Shown: piece after piece, positions 15,611 to 24,575 of the stretch
How positions within the stretch are numbered: position 1 is the first letter of the stretch
Layout: each line of letters opens with the position of its first letter
Assembly: GCA_019748295.1 (NCBI GenBank)
Contig: JAIEPT010000077.1
Coordinates: 1-32,510 of the forward strand
DNA length: 32,510 nt
Source: Gemmataceae bacterium
Lineage (GTDB): Bacteria; Planctomycetota; Planctomycetia; Gemmatales; Gemmataceae
Direction: 5' to 3'
The notes under the pieces: model-generated
Seen by the model: only the letters and a program-made list of their open reading frames with translations
Told to the model about the DNA's origin: nothing
Database searches by the model: none
Made by a program: the position numbers and the translations under genes

Positions 15611-17290
15611 TTACTTCGCCTTTTCCTTCTTCCACACGCGGATCGTTCCCCGTGCATCGGCGGCGGCGAGCGTCGAACCGTCCGGCGAAAACGCGATCGG
15701 CCCCGCCCACTCCGCGAAACCCGGCAGCGAGCCGACTGCTTGGCCCGCGACGGCCTGCAAGAGGTAGATCGCTCCTTCGTTCGATCCCACTCGGGTGAAG
15801 AACGTGTTGACGGCGATATGCATGCCGTCCGGCGACCATGCCAGCGTCCGCATCTCGGCGGGTCGATCGTTGCGAAGCACGCGGTCGCGGCCCGTATTCG
15901 AAACGGCGAAGACCCAGATCGTGATCGGATGCTTGCCGGTGGCGGCCAACTCGGAGCCATCAGGGGAAAAGGCGAGGAACTGGAGCGACGACTGCTTGGT
16001 GCGAAATTCGTTGACTGCTTTCTTGGTCGACAGATCCCAAACGACGGCCCCGCCTTCGGCGAGTTCGCCGCCGAAGCCCACGGCGAGCTTCGTGCTGTCC
16101 GGCGAGAACACGGCATCGAGAACCAGTTGGCCGGGGCCTGCATTCCGCCAACGAAGTTCGACGGGTTCGCCTTCCTTCTCGAGATCGACAAGCTGCACGA
16201 CCTTGGAATGCAGCAGAGCGAGACGGGTTCCATCGGGCGAAAGCACCGACTTGCCGTGCCAAAGTCCGCTGACATGTTCCACTCGCAGCTTTCGCCGAAC
16301 TTTGCCGCTGGGCCATTCGCTGATGACGAGCGTGGCCGCTTCCTCGTCGTATCCTTCGAGCCTGCGAATCAGCGGAATGCCTTTGGCATCGAACCCCAGC
16401 CATCTGCCTAACGGTTCTTGGCCTGGTGTGGGGGATTCTTCTTCCCCGTTCGCCAAATTCAATCGAGCGAGCTTCAGATTCTCCATCGCGGCCATCAGGG
16501 AGCGGCCGTCCTTCGAGAAAGCGAGGTTGCTGATCTTGGCGTTGTTCACGGAGGGGAACGATCCCGCATCTTCCCAACCGTAGAGAATCGGTTCCTTGCC
16601 GGCGACTCGTTTCGCGAAGTGCCGTTGCGGCGATTGGTATCCTTCGAGGGCGACGGTCGTCGTCCGTGTTCGCTCTACGGTTACGAACTCTGCTTTCTCC
16701 TTCGGCAAATCCGCCCTCGGCTCGTTGGTATTGGGATCTTCGAGCGCATCGATCCACGTCACGCCTTTGGGGATGCGAGCGTCCGCGTCGCAGATCGGCG
16801 AAAAGGGGAGCCATTTCTCGAGCGGCGTCTTCCCCTGGACCAAAATGGACGACGTTTCCCAAACGTCGAATCGTCGCATGTCGTCGCCGGCGATCTCGAA
16901 TTCCTCGATCACGACTTTCGATTTCGGCGGCAGGCCGAACGCGGTGAAGCGGTCGTAGCCGAGGAAGCTGACGACATAGGCGGAGCCGATTCCTCCCTTG
17001 GCTCCGCCGTCCAGACGCACGCAGGAAAACGGAAAGCCCTCGTCGACGTCCGCTCTGAAGCGACCGCCTTCCGGAAACTTCGCGTCGGGACCGAACGGCG
17101 TGGCGAGCCAAACCAGGCGATCCGTCGGGTTTGCCAACTCAAGGCGAAAATGCATCGTCGAGGGGAACGGCTTCTTCGCCTCGACCCGCCGAAGGTAGGT
17201 CGCCTTCACCGAAGGGATCGCGTCCGGCTGAGCCCCTGCAGGCAGGGCCAACAATAACAGAGCAGACACCGCGAGCGAACCGTAACGCAT
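15611..17290 (-). CDS. Secreted WD40-repeat protein
   Basis: From the ATG at 17288-17290 the protein has 559 aa; two extra codons are possible (17296). A signal peptide (MRYGSLAVSALLLLALPAGAQ) leads into an about 180-residue N-terminal region of unknown fold. From about residue 230 on come WD40-type blades: ISNLAFSKDGRSLMAAMENL, VLSPDGTRLALLHSKVVQLVDL, AVFSPDSTKLAVGFGG, FLAFSPDGSELAATGKHPITIW, TLAWSPDGMHIAVN and IAFSPDGSTLAAADARGTIRVW. GGAAGG lies 6 bases before the chosen ATG. It is a predicted periplasmic or surface interaction protein with no catalytic motif, transcribed divergently from the vWA operon. Confidence 0.87.
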   Translation of the reverse strand: MRYGSLAVSALLLLALPAGAQPDAIPSVKATYLRRVEAKKPFPSTMHFRLELANPTDRLVWLATPFGPDAKFPEGGRFRADVDEGFPFSCVRLDGGAKGGIGSAYVVSFLGYDRFTAFGLPPKSKVVIEEFEIAGDDMRRFDVWETSSILVQGKTPLEKWLPFSPICDADARIPKGVTWIDALEDPNTNEPRADLPKEKAEFVTVERTRTTTVALEGYQSPQRHFAKRVAGKEPILYGWEDAGSFPSVNNAKISNLAFSKDGRSLMAAMENLKLARLNLANGEEESPTPGQEPLGRWLGFDAKGIPLIRRLEGYDEEAATLVISEWPSGKVRRKLRVEHVSGLWHGKSVLSPDGTRLALLHSKVVQLVDLEKEGEPVELRWRNAGPGQLVLDAVFSPDSTKLAVGFGGELAEGGAVVWDLSTKKAVNEFRTKQSSLQFLAFSPDGSELAATGKHPITIWVFAVSNTGRDRVLRNDRPAEMRTLAWSPDGMHIAVNTFFTRVGSNEGAIYLLQAVAGQAVGSLPGFAEWAGPIAFSPDGSTLAAADARGTIRVWKKEKAK

Positions 17291-17432
17291 GGCCATCCTT
17301 CCACGTTGAGGTCGACTCCATTATGTCGCATCCGCCCTCGGCAAAGTTCCACATCGTGCTGGCGTGACGGCGATTGGATGCGTTACACTACACGGGTCCG
17401 ACGCGCCGCGTTGGACTAACAGGAGGCTGGGC

Positions 17433-19544
17433 ATGCTGCCACGGATCGTGCAATGTCCTCAATGCGGATCGGCGTTTCCCACGCAACGCAGCCCCGGCAT
17501 GCAAGTCAGTTGTCCGGACTGCCTTGGCTATTTCGCCGTCCCCCTCGCCGCCGCGCCGTTGCCGGAACCCGAACCTGTGCCCGCGGCCGTCGCAAGCACA
17601 CCGCTTCCAGTTGAGCTGCCTGCTCCTGTAGCTCCCGATGTGCCGACTGCCGTCGCCCGTCCGAAGGCGCCGCCCAAGCCGAAGCGAGCGAAGCCGGTTG
17701 GACAAGTCGTCGAGACGGACGAAGAGGAGACGTCCGCGGGCGATAGCTGGGGCGGCATCCTGCTCGTGTCGGCGATGCTGCTCGCCATCCTCGGCGCAGG
17801 CGGCTATTGGCTGCATTCGTTCATCAGCAATCGTCCTCAACCAAACGATGAGTTGGCGTCTCTCTCGGACGACAACAAACCCAAAGCGCCGAATCTGGAC
17901 TCCGAGAAGCCGAAGGGAAACCCAGCGATCAGCGTCCCTGGATCCGCACCGCAAACGATCAACCCTCCGCCAGAAATTCCGCGACCGCCGATGCCCCAGG
18001 TAGAGCCGCCGAAAGTGCGGCCGATCGAAAAGGAAGACCCCGGCGCCTTCTTCAGGCCCGTCGCGCTCGGCGGCGGCGAGGAAACGCGCAAATGGATCGT
18101 TCCCGGCATCGAGCCGGCGCGGATCGAGAAGGCGATCGAGCAAGGGGTGCAGTTTCTGCGACGCACGCAGGATAAGAGCGGGTCCTGGAAGCCGAATCAT
18201 CATGGCGCGGCCTACGCGGCTTTGCCGGGCTTGGTGATGCTCGAATGCAAAGTCTTGCCGAGCGACCCTGCGGTGCAGGCAGCAGCGCGGTATGTCCGCC
18301 AAAACTCGGATCGGCTGAACGCGACCTACGATCTTTCGCTCGCGGTGCTGTTTCTCGATCGCCTCGGCGACTCACGCGATCGCCCGCTGATTCAAACGCT
18401 GGCCCTGCGCTTGGTCGCCGGACAAACGGATCAGGGCGGGTGGACCTACACCTGTCCCGTTCTCTCCAAGGAGGACGCGGTGCCGTTGCTCACGCTGCTG
18501 CAGCGAACGAAGCCGAACATTCCGACCCTGGATCCGTTGGCTTCGCCCGAGAGGGGAATGCTCGACCCGCTGGCTCAAGAGAAGACCACGACGCGGATAC
18601 CCCTCGCAAGCGACCCCAAGGCCGAGTTGCCGATCCCGCTGCAAGGGTTCGGCCCGGATCGATTCCCGATCCCGGTTCCAGCCAAAGACGATCCCAAGGA
18701 TAAAAACGACACGCGACTGATCGTGCCGACTCAACCTGAAGAGACCAAGCCGATACCTGCGCCGATGCCTGCGCCGATGCCGAACGCGGCGATACCCAAG
18801 AAGCCGTTGCTGCGTCCCAAGGCGGCTCCGATTCGGCCCGAATCGATTCCGCTCGCTCTTCGCAAGGTGCCCTCGATCGCCAAACAATGGGAGAAGAAGG
18901 GGAAGGCCAAGCAAGCCGGCAGCCACGACGACAACTCGAACACGCAATTCGCATTGATCGCGCTGTGGGCCGCCCGACGCCATGGCGTGCCGACCGAACG
19001 GGCGTTGCTCATCGCCGACGAGCGATTCGCCGGTTCGCAGAATGTGGACGGCGGCTGGGGATATCAGCTCCGCGGCGGCAGCACCGCCTCCATGACTTGC
19101 GTGGGATTGCTCGGCGTCGCCATGGGCCATGGCGCCAAGGGGGCGACGGCGAAGCCAGGCGCTGCCCTGTCCGCCGAAGATCCCGCCATTCAGGCGGGAC
19201 TTCGCAAGTTGGGCTCGCATTTGGGCGAACCCGTGCTCAGTCCGCAAGCCGGGCTGCGTATGGAAAACCTCTACCTGCTCTGGTCGTTGGAACGGGTCGG
19301 CATGCTCTACAATCTCAAGACCATCGGCGGCAAAGATTGGTACGGTTGGGGGGCTCAAATCCTGGTCGTCAATCAATCGCAGGATGGGGAGTGGTCGCAT
19401 TCGGCCCAGTTCCACGGTTCCGAACCAGTCGTCAACACGTGCTTCGCCCTTCTGTTCCTCAAGCGATCGAACCTGGTGCAGGATCTCAGCGAAAACCTGC
19501 GTCTCAACATGGCGATCACGGACCCCGACCTGCCGAACAGGTGA
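17433..19544 (+). CDS. Zinc ribbon-TM-prenyltransferase/squalene-cyclase-repeat protein
   Basis: From the ATG at 17433 (AGGAGG just upstream) the protein has 703 aa. CPQC and CPDC at 8-11 and 27-30 make a zinc ribbon, followed by a Pro/Ala-rich stretch and one membrane helix at about 108-130. Two segments then resemble the alpha/alpha toroid of prenyltransferases and squalene oxidases: GVQFLRRTQDKSGSWKPNHHG with LAGQTDQGGWTY, and FAGSQNVDGGWGYQLRGG with WYGWGAQILVVNQSQDGEWS. A Pro-rich insert separates them. The DXDD cyclase motif is not seen, so enzyme activity is doubtful. The zinc ribbon should be cytoplasmic and the toroid periplasmic. It heads an operon with two vWA membrane proteins (39 bp, then 1 bp between genes). 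Confidence 0.85.
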   Translation: MLPRIVQCPQCGSAFPTQRSPGMQVSCPDCLGYFAVPLAAAPLPEPEPVPAAVASTPLPVELPAPVAPDVPTAVARPKAPPKPKRAKPVGQVVETDEEETSAGDSWGGILLVSAMLLAILGAGGYWLHSFISNRPQPNDELASLSDDNKPKAPNLDSEKPKGNPAISVPGSAPQTINPPPEIPRPPMPQVEPPKVRPIEKEDPGAFFRPVALGGGEETRKWIVPGIEPARIEKAIEQGVQFLRRTQDKSGSWKPNHHGAAYAALPGLVMLECKVLPSDPAVQAAARYVRQNSDRLNATYDLSLAVLFLDRLGDSRDRPLIQTLALRLVAGQTDQGGWTYTCPVLSKEDAVPLLTLLQRTKPNIPTLDPLASPERGMLDPLAQEKTTTRIPLASDPKAELPIPLQGFGPDRFPIPVPAKDDPKDKNDTRLIVPTQPEETKPIPAPMPAPMPNAAIPKKPLLRPKAAPIRPESIPLALRKVPSIAKQWEKKGKAKQAGSHDDNSNTQFALIALWAARRHGVPTERALLIADERFAGSQNVDGGWGYQLRGGSTASMTCVGLLGVAMGHGAKGATAKPGAALSAEDPAIQAGLRKLGSHLGEPVLSPQAGLRMENLYLLWSLERVGMLYNLKTIGGKDWYGWGAQILVVNQSQDGEWSHSAQFHGSEPVVNTCFALLFLKRSNLVQDLSENLRLNMAITDPDLPNR

Positions 19545-19582
19545 TTTACGCCGTGCGCAGGAGGAGCGGGTAAACCGAATCG

Positions 19583-21712
19583 ATGTTCCTGAGTTTCCTC
19601 AACCTGGCACTGCTCGCTGGATTGGCCGGCCTTGCGATTCCGCCGATCATCCATTTCTTCCATCGCCGCCGACACGACGTCGTCGATTGGGGGGCGATGC
19701 AATTTCTCGAATTCAGCACCGCCCGCCGCCGCAAGTTTTTCCTCGAAGAAGTGCTGCTCCTTCTTGCTCGCATGGCCCTGGTGGCGCTGCTCGTATTCTT
19801 CCTTGCTCAGCCGATGATGGAAGGCTGGCTCGCCGATCGCTTGCATCGCCCGAGCCGCGATGTGGTGTTCGTGCTCGACACGTCCGCCAGCATGACGACG
19901 AACGGCGCTGAGGGAAGTCCTTGGCGACGCGCTCACGATGCGCTCGCGAAGGATCTGGAACGACGTGGAGCGAACGACCGTGTTGGCCTTGTCGTTGCGG
20001 GTTTGCCGGCCGCAATCGCGGTGCCGCTGACCCACGCGCCGGGCGACCTCGACCCGGTGCTTCGCGAACTGCCGACCCCTCGCGGCGCCGCCGACGGGCC
20101 CGCGGCGATCGAGTTGGCGTGGCACCATCTGCGCGAGTTCGGCCGACATGCCGAACGCGAGATCGTTGTCGTCACCGACCGACAAACGCTCGGCTGGTTC
20201 GACGCGGAGGCCATGGCGAAATGGCGATCCGTCGGCGACCGGATGCAATCGACCGAAAAACAGCCGGTTCCGCAGATGCGTTGGATCTCGGTGCAACCGC
20301 CGGAGCAGCCGGGAACCAACTACTCGCTCGAACGCATCACACCCTCACGCCGCCTCGCCGGAGTCGGCCAAAAGACGTCCTTCTCGGCCGTCGTCGTTCG
20401 CCACGGGGATGCCCCTTCGACGACCATGAACATCGTCTTCGAGATCGACGGCACGCCGATCGGACGAACCAAGCTCGAGGTCAAGCAGGCAAGGACCGAC
20501 GTTCGATTCGACCATCGCTTCGAGCGGTCGGGCGCCTTTCTCGTCACCATGCGCTTCGCCGATGCGAACGACGTGCTCGCCGCGGATGATCGCCAGGATG
20601 TCGTTTTCGAGGTTCTGCCGGAACTTCCCATCCTTCTCGTTGATGCCGAAGATCCCGGGTCGCCTTCAAGCACTACGTTCTACCTTCGGAAAGCGTTTGC
20701 GGAACCGGGCGACAAGACCCGCACGTCGCTCGTCAGTGCGAAGGTGGTGCGAGCAGCCAACCTTTCGCGCGACACGATCCTTCCGAAGGAAGGAGCGGCG
20801 CCGCGTGTCGTCATCCTCTCGGATGTCGCGAAGTGGGAGCCGGACCAGATTCGCGACCTGGAGCGATTCGTGCATCAAGGCGGCGGCTTGTTGCATCTGA
20901 TCGGGCCACGCGCCGGTGCGGCAAAGAATGGATCGCTCGCCGCGAGTTTCGAAGCGGGCATCCGCGTAAACGGCTCAGCCGTCATCGACCCGAAAGCAAC
21001 TCCGCTGCGATTGGACCCCGCGACGTTTCTGCACCCCGCATTGAAGCTGTTCGCGGACCCGTCGCGGCCTTCGCTCGGCGTGATGCCGCACCGTCAGTGG
21101 GCGAAACTGGAGGCGGATTCGGGAATGATCGTCGCCCGTTTCGCGAACGGCGATCCCTGGCTCGTCGCGTCGAAACACGGTCAGGGGCAGCTGCTCGTCA
21201 GCTCGCTTCCGATGGACGGCAGTTGGGACGCGGTGCTCGCGAAGTCGTGGGAGTTTCCGGTCCTTATCCACGAACTGGTGTTCGCCCTCGCCGATGTTCG
21301 CAGCGATGCGTTCAACCTGCTGCCCGGTCAACCGATCCTGCTCCATGAACACCAGGAGAAAGGGATCGGCATCCAGCATGCGCCAAGCGGCGCCAAACCT
21401 TGGCAACCTGATGCGGCCGGCGTCTATCCCCCGCCCGGCCCGGCGGGCGCGTATCGTCTGGAGATCGGAAAAACCGCCTATCCCATCGTGGTGCATTCGG
21501 ATCCCCGCGAATCGGTCTTGTCGTATGCCGCGGATGACGATGTGAAGCGAGTCGAGGAGTCCGTCCCCGCTCGATGGTCCGGGCGATCCGAGGCTGCCGA
21601 ATCGCTGCTCGCCCATGACGCCTGGCTCACGTTTCTGCTGGCGTTCATCGCGTGCCTCGTGCTCGAATCATGGATGGCACGAGGGTTAGCCCGGCAGCGG
21701 GCGGGGGCGTGA
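19583..21712 (+). CDS. BatA-like membrane protein with vWA domain
   Basis: The protein has 709 aa. The N-terminal FLNLALLAGLAGLAIPPIIHF and a second helix (about 57-76) with FLEEVLLLLARMALVALLV match the BatA/aerotolerance N-terminal domain TIGR02226. A vWA domain follows: VVFVLDTSASM places the MIDAS residues D99, S101 and S103, and IVVVTDRQT gives the second Asp. The MIDAS Thr loop reads PRGAADGPAA, so Thr appears absent. Farther on is a class I glutamine-amidotransferase-like segment (LPILLVDAED to RDLERFVHQGGGLLHLIGP), and a C-terminal helix at about 682-697. It is a metal-dependent adhesion-type scaffold in the inner membrane. The stop lies one base before the next start. Confidence 0.87.
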   Translation: MFLSFLNLALLAGLAGLAIPPIIHFFHRRRHDVVDWGAMQFLEFSTARRRKFFLEEVLLLLARMALVALLVFFLAQPMMEGWLADRLHRPSRDVVFVLDTSASMTTNGAEGSPWRRAHDALAKDLERRGANDRVGLVVAGLPAAIAVPLTHAPGDLDPVLRELPTPRGAADGPAAIELAWHHLREFGRHAEREIVVVTDRQTLGWFDAEAMAKWRSVGDRMQSTEKQPVPQMRWISVQPPEQPGTNYSLERITPSRRLAGVGQKTSFSAVVVRHGDAPSTTMNIVFEIDGTPIGRTKLEVKQARTDVRFDHRFERSGAFLVTMRFADANDVLAADDRQDVVFEVLPELPILLVDAEDPGSPSSTTFYLRKAFAEPGDKTRTSLVSAKVVRAANLSRDTILPKEGAAPRVVILSDVAKWEPDQIRDLERFVHQGGGLLHLIGPRAGAAKNGSLAASFEAGIRVNGSAVIDPKATPLRLDPATFLHPALKLFADPSRPSLGVMPHRQWAKLEADSGMIVARFANGDPWLVASKHGQGQLLVSSLPMDGSWDAVLAKSWEFPVLIHELVFALADVRSDAFNLLPGQPILLHEHQEKGIGIQHAPSGAKPWQPDAAGVYPPPGPAGAYRLEIGKTAYPIVVHSDPRESVLSYAADDDVKRVEESVPARWSGRSEAAESLLAHDAWLTFLLAFIACLVLESWMARGLARQRAGA

Positions 21713-21713
21713 T

Positions 21714-24155
21714 ATGCTGCGCCTCAACCTTGGCGGCGATGAATACGTGTCCCTTGCTCCCGCATGGTCCGGATGGAGCCCCCTAGGGCAGGGCGCCGTT
21801 CTCCTCCTGTCGCTACTGGCATTGGTCGCGCTGATCGTCTGGCTCGCGCGATGGGACCGGGCGCTCGTCGCGCCGCGTCAAGCTCGCGCTCTGCTTGGCG
21901 TCCGCCTACTCGTTGCTTTTATCGCATGGTCATTGGCCGCGTTGCAGCCGACGTGGGTGACTGAGCGGGACGACGAGGTTGCGAGCCGAGTGCTGATCGC
22001 CATCGACAACTCCGGAAGCATGGACATCGCCGACCCGCAACGCGACGGCGCCCAATCCGGGGCCCTCGCCAAAACCTTGCGGATGGACGGCTCCCAGGTT
22101 CCATCGCTTACGCGCAAGGAAATCGCTCGGCGGCTGCTCAAGAATGAAGGCGCGGGCATCGAATCCGCCCTCTCCAAGAATCACACGGTCGAAGTCGTTT
22201 CGTTCCGCGATCGGGCCGAGTCGGTCGGCGTTCCTATTGAGGATTCGATCTTCAAGGAAATCGCGAAGCCAGGGGAGGGGACCAATGTGTCCGCGCCTCT
22301 GCAAACGGCGATGCTTCGCGGCGATTCCGCGGGGGGCAAGCTGATCGGCATCGTGCTGCTCAGCGACGGGCAACATCACGGCAGCGGCGATCCGCTCGCG
22401 GTCGCGCGCGAATTGGCTCGCCGCAAGATTCCGATTTTCGCCACGCCGATCGGATCGAAGACGCCCCCCGCGGATATCGCGGTCGTCGATCTTAAGGCGC
22501 CCAAACAAGTCGCCAAAGATGCGGAAGCAGTCGTTGAAGCGAAGGTGCGTCTCCGCGGCATTCCGGCCGGAAAGCTGACGCTGCGAATGTCGGCTCCTGG
22601 AGCCAGCAAGGACACGCCGCTCGAAAAGACCATCGATCATGACGGCAAAGACGCCGCGTTCGTAGTCCCTTTCCCTTTGCGTTTCGAGGCGTTCGGCGTT
22701 CATCGGGTGGAATTGAGCGTTGAGGCTCCCAAGGGCATCCAGGAAATCTCAGCGGACAACAATCGCTTCGCCACGAATATCCGCGTCGCTTCCGATAAGA
22801 CCCGCGTGTTGCTGATCGATGCCGACATCCGCTGGGAGCACTACTACCTCGCCGCCGCCTTGCAGCGAGATCCCGATGTGGCACTGGAGCGCGTCGTCTT
22901 TCATGCGCCTCGACTCGGCGCCGCGCCGGAGGACAAGCTGGAATCGCTCGGCTTCGCCAAACGCTCGTTGCCCAAGCTGGAGCCGAATAGGGAGGATCCG
23001 CTTTGGGCATTCGATCTCATCGTTTTGGGCGACGTCGCTCCCGAGGACTTGCCCCTCGCGGATCGCCGCCGGCTCGAAGCGTATGTCGGCGAACGAGGCG
23101 GAACGCTCGTGGTCCAGGCCGGCAAACGCTGGCAGCCGCTCGTTTTTTTGGCTGGCCCTGAGGATCCGCTGGCGAAGCTGATCCCCATTGAGTTGCCGCA
23201 GACCATGCGGCCCAAGGATGGTTTCCGCATTCGGCTTAGCGATGCGGGTGAGGGGATTCCGTTCCTTCGCATGGACGACGGCGAACCCGAACATCGCAAG
23301 GCGTGGGCCGAACTGCCGAAGCATTTTTGGGCAGTCGCGGGAAAGCCGAAAGCGGGCGCGATGGTGCTCGCGACGGCGGAGATCGAAGGAAGCAAATCGA
23401 AGGACGCGCCGGCGCTCATCGTTCAATCGAATTTCGGCTTCGGGAAAGCTATTTATCTCGGTTTCGACAGCACCTGGCGCTGGCGCTACCGTGTCGGCGA
23501 CAAGCATCATCATCGCTTTTGGGGCCAACTCGCACGATGGGCGGGGGCGGATCCGTGGACGCCCGGCAGCAATCGCCTCGTCCGCTTCGGCGCCCTGTCT
23601 CCCGTGGTTCGGCCCGGCGAAGATGCGGAAGCGATCCTCCGCATCGCCGAATCCATGCCCTTGCCGAATGGACCAGTTCGCATGAAGGTCATTCGCATCG
23701 GAGACGAGCAGAAAGAGGAACTTATCGGCGCCTTCGAGTTGCCGGCCGACGGCAAGCGCACGCGTCTCTGGCAGGGGAAGCTCAAGGGTCTGCCGTCCGG
23801 AGCATACCGCCTCGAACCTGAAAACGCCGAATGGCGGGATGCGGCCGGCAAGGAACAAGGGAACGACCGTCGCGACGTCTTCACTGTGCAGCCGCCAGAG
23901 GACCGCGAGACCGCCGACCTTGCGACGAACTTCGCCTTGCTCGCCGCCCTCGCCGAAGCGAGCGGCGGTCGAGTGGTCCCCATCGAGGAAATCGATCGCT
24001 TGCCATCCATACTCCAGCGACTCGTCACGACGAAGCACGAACGCATCGAGCGCCGCCCCTGGCATGATGCTCCGTGGACGTGGTACGTCTTTTCTCTGAT
24101 CCTGGGTTTGCTGACGATCGAATGGGTCGGCCGAAAATGGTCGGGCTTGCCGTGA
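21714..24155 (+). CDS. vWA membrane protein with GATase-like segment
   Basis: The protein has 813 aa. Two N-terminal membrane helices (about 26-46 and 60-77) precede a vWA domain: VLIAIDNSGSM (D98, S100, S102), a Thr in GEGTNVSAP and VLLSDGQHHGSGDPL complete the MIDAS. A beta-rich middle is followed by TRVLLIDADIRWEHYYLAAAL and FDLIVLGDVAPEDL, then the ERGGTLVVQAGK segment of the GATase1-like fold, YLGFDSTWRWRYRVGDKHHHRFW, and a C-terminal helix with WYVFSLILGLLTIEW. The architecture repeats that of the previous gene, suggesting ancient duplication. In related bacteria such pairs sit with a MoxR ATPase and a DUF58 protein; neither is here. Confidence 0.87.
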   Translation: MLRLNLGGDEYVSLAPAWSGWSPLGQGAVLLLSLLALVALIVWLARWDRALVAPRQARALLGVRLLVAFIAWSLAALQPTWVTERDDEVASRVLIAIDNSGSMDIADPQRDGAQSGALAKTLRMDGSQVPSLTRKEIARRLLKNEGAGIESALSKNHTVEVVSFRDRAESVGVPIEDSIFKEIAKPGEGTNVSAPLQTAMLRGDSAGGKLIGIVLLSDGQHHGSGDPLAVARELARRKIPIFATPIGSKTPPADIAVVDLKAPKQVAKDAEAVVEAKVRLRGIPAGKLTLRMSAPGASKDTPLEKTIDHDGKDAAFVVPFPLRFEAFGVHRVELSVEAPKGIQEISADNNRFATNIRVASDKTRVLLIDADIRWEHYYLAAALQRDPDVALERVVFHAPRLGAAPEDKLESLGFAKRSLPKLEPNREDPLWAFDLIVLGDVAPEDLPLADRRRLEAYVGERGGTLVVQAGKRWQPLVFLAGPEDPLAKLIPIELPQTMRPKDGFRIRLSDAGEGIPFLRMDDGEPEHRKAWAELPKHFWAVAGKPKAGAMVLATAEIEGSKSKDAPALIVQSNFGFGKAIYLGFDSTWRWRYRVGDKHHHRFWGQLARWAGADPWTPGSNRLVRFGALSPVVRPGEDAEAILRIAESMPLPNGPVRMKVIRIGDEQKEELIGAFELPADGKRTRLWQGKLKGLPSGAYRLEPENAEWRDAAGKEQGNDRRDVFTVQPPEDRETADLATNFALLAALAEASGGRVVPIEEIDRLPSILQRLVTTKHERIERRPWHDAPWTWYVFSLILGLLTIEWVGRKWSGLP

Positions 24156-24230
24156 GTCGGATTGCTCCGCGCGCACACGCTCGCTGGCTACGATGACGGA
24201 GCCTCTTCCAGGCTCTTTCGGAATCGCCGC

Positions 24231-24326
24231 ATGGCACATCCTCTCGAACCGCTCTCCGCGTCGGAGATCGCGCTGGCTGTTTGGTTGCTCAAGGATTCAT
24301 GCAAGCTGGTGAGGGGCGCCGTCTCT
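24231..24326 (+). pseudogene. Remnant of a copper amine oxidase N-terminus
   Basis: An ATG at 24231 opens a frame reading MAHPLEPLSASEIALAVWLL, then KDSCKLVRG. The HPLxPLSxxEIxxAVxLL pattern is the hallmark start of bacterial copper amine oxidases (primary-amine oxidase, tyramine/histamine-oxidising types). Homology stops after about 27 residues; the frame then runs into the composite repeat at 24331-24556. The catalytic domain with the topaquinone Tyr is absent. I read this as a gene truncated by, or together with, the arrival of the repeat element. It could be a chance similarity over a short stretch, but the motif is distinctive. It lies 75 bp after the vWA gene stop. Confidence 0.6.
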
Positions 24327-24330
24327 GGCT

Positions 24331-24556
24331 CCCCTCTCCCCTTGGGGGAGAGGGGCTGGGGCGAGGGGTATGAGCGGTGCGTGGATGTGTGTTTACCCGC
24401 CAAGCCCCACCGTAAGCGCAGCGCACGGTGGGGATCAGACCGCGGACTGCATCCCCAGGGTGCGCTGCGCTTACCCTGGGGCTTGCGGCACAACATCACG
24501 ATGATGAACCGCTCTTTCCCCTCACCCCAAGCCCTTCTCCCCGAAGGGGAGAGGGG
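24331..24556. repeat. Composite palindromic element, copy 1
   Basis: Three parts. A hairpin CCCCTCTCCCC-TTG-GGGGAGAGGGG is at 24331-24355. An 83-nt core palindrome is at 24402-24484. A second, similar hairpin is at 24532-24556. In the core each arm is itself a hairpin (CCCCACCGT/ACGGTGGGG on the left, CCCCAGGGT/ACCCTGGGG on the right) around complementary loops AAGCGCAGCGC, so arms can fold singly or with each other. Copy 2 at 26907-27133 is the reverse complement. Copy 1 ends 20 bp from the priA stop. The rest of the 24156-24575 gap holds the amine oxidase remnant. Confidence 0.9.
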
Positions 24557-24575
24557 AGCAAGACCCGGACCCGAA

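Noticed and set aside
16418..17257. 279-aa + strand open frame opposite the WD40 gene
   Set aside because: Antisense shadow without a signal peptide, domain or ribosome site.
22749..24239. 496-aa minus-strand open frame opposite the second vWA gene
   Set aside because: It is a shadow of the GC-rich coding strand: the + strand protein has a full MIDAS and membrane helices, while the minus product has no recognisable domain.
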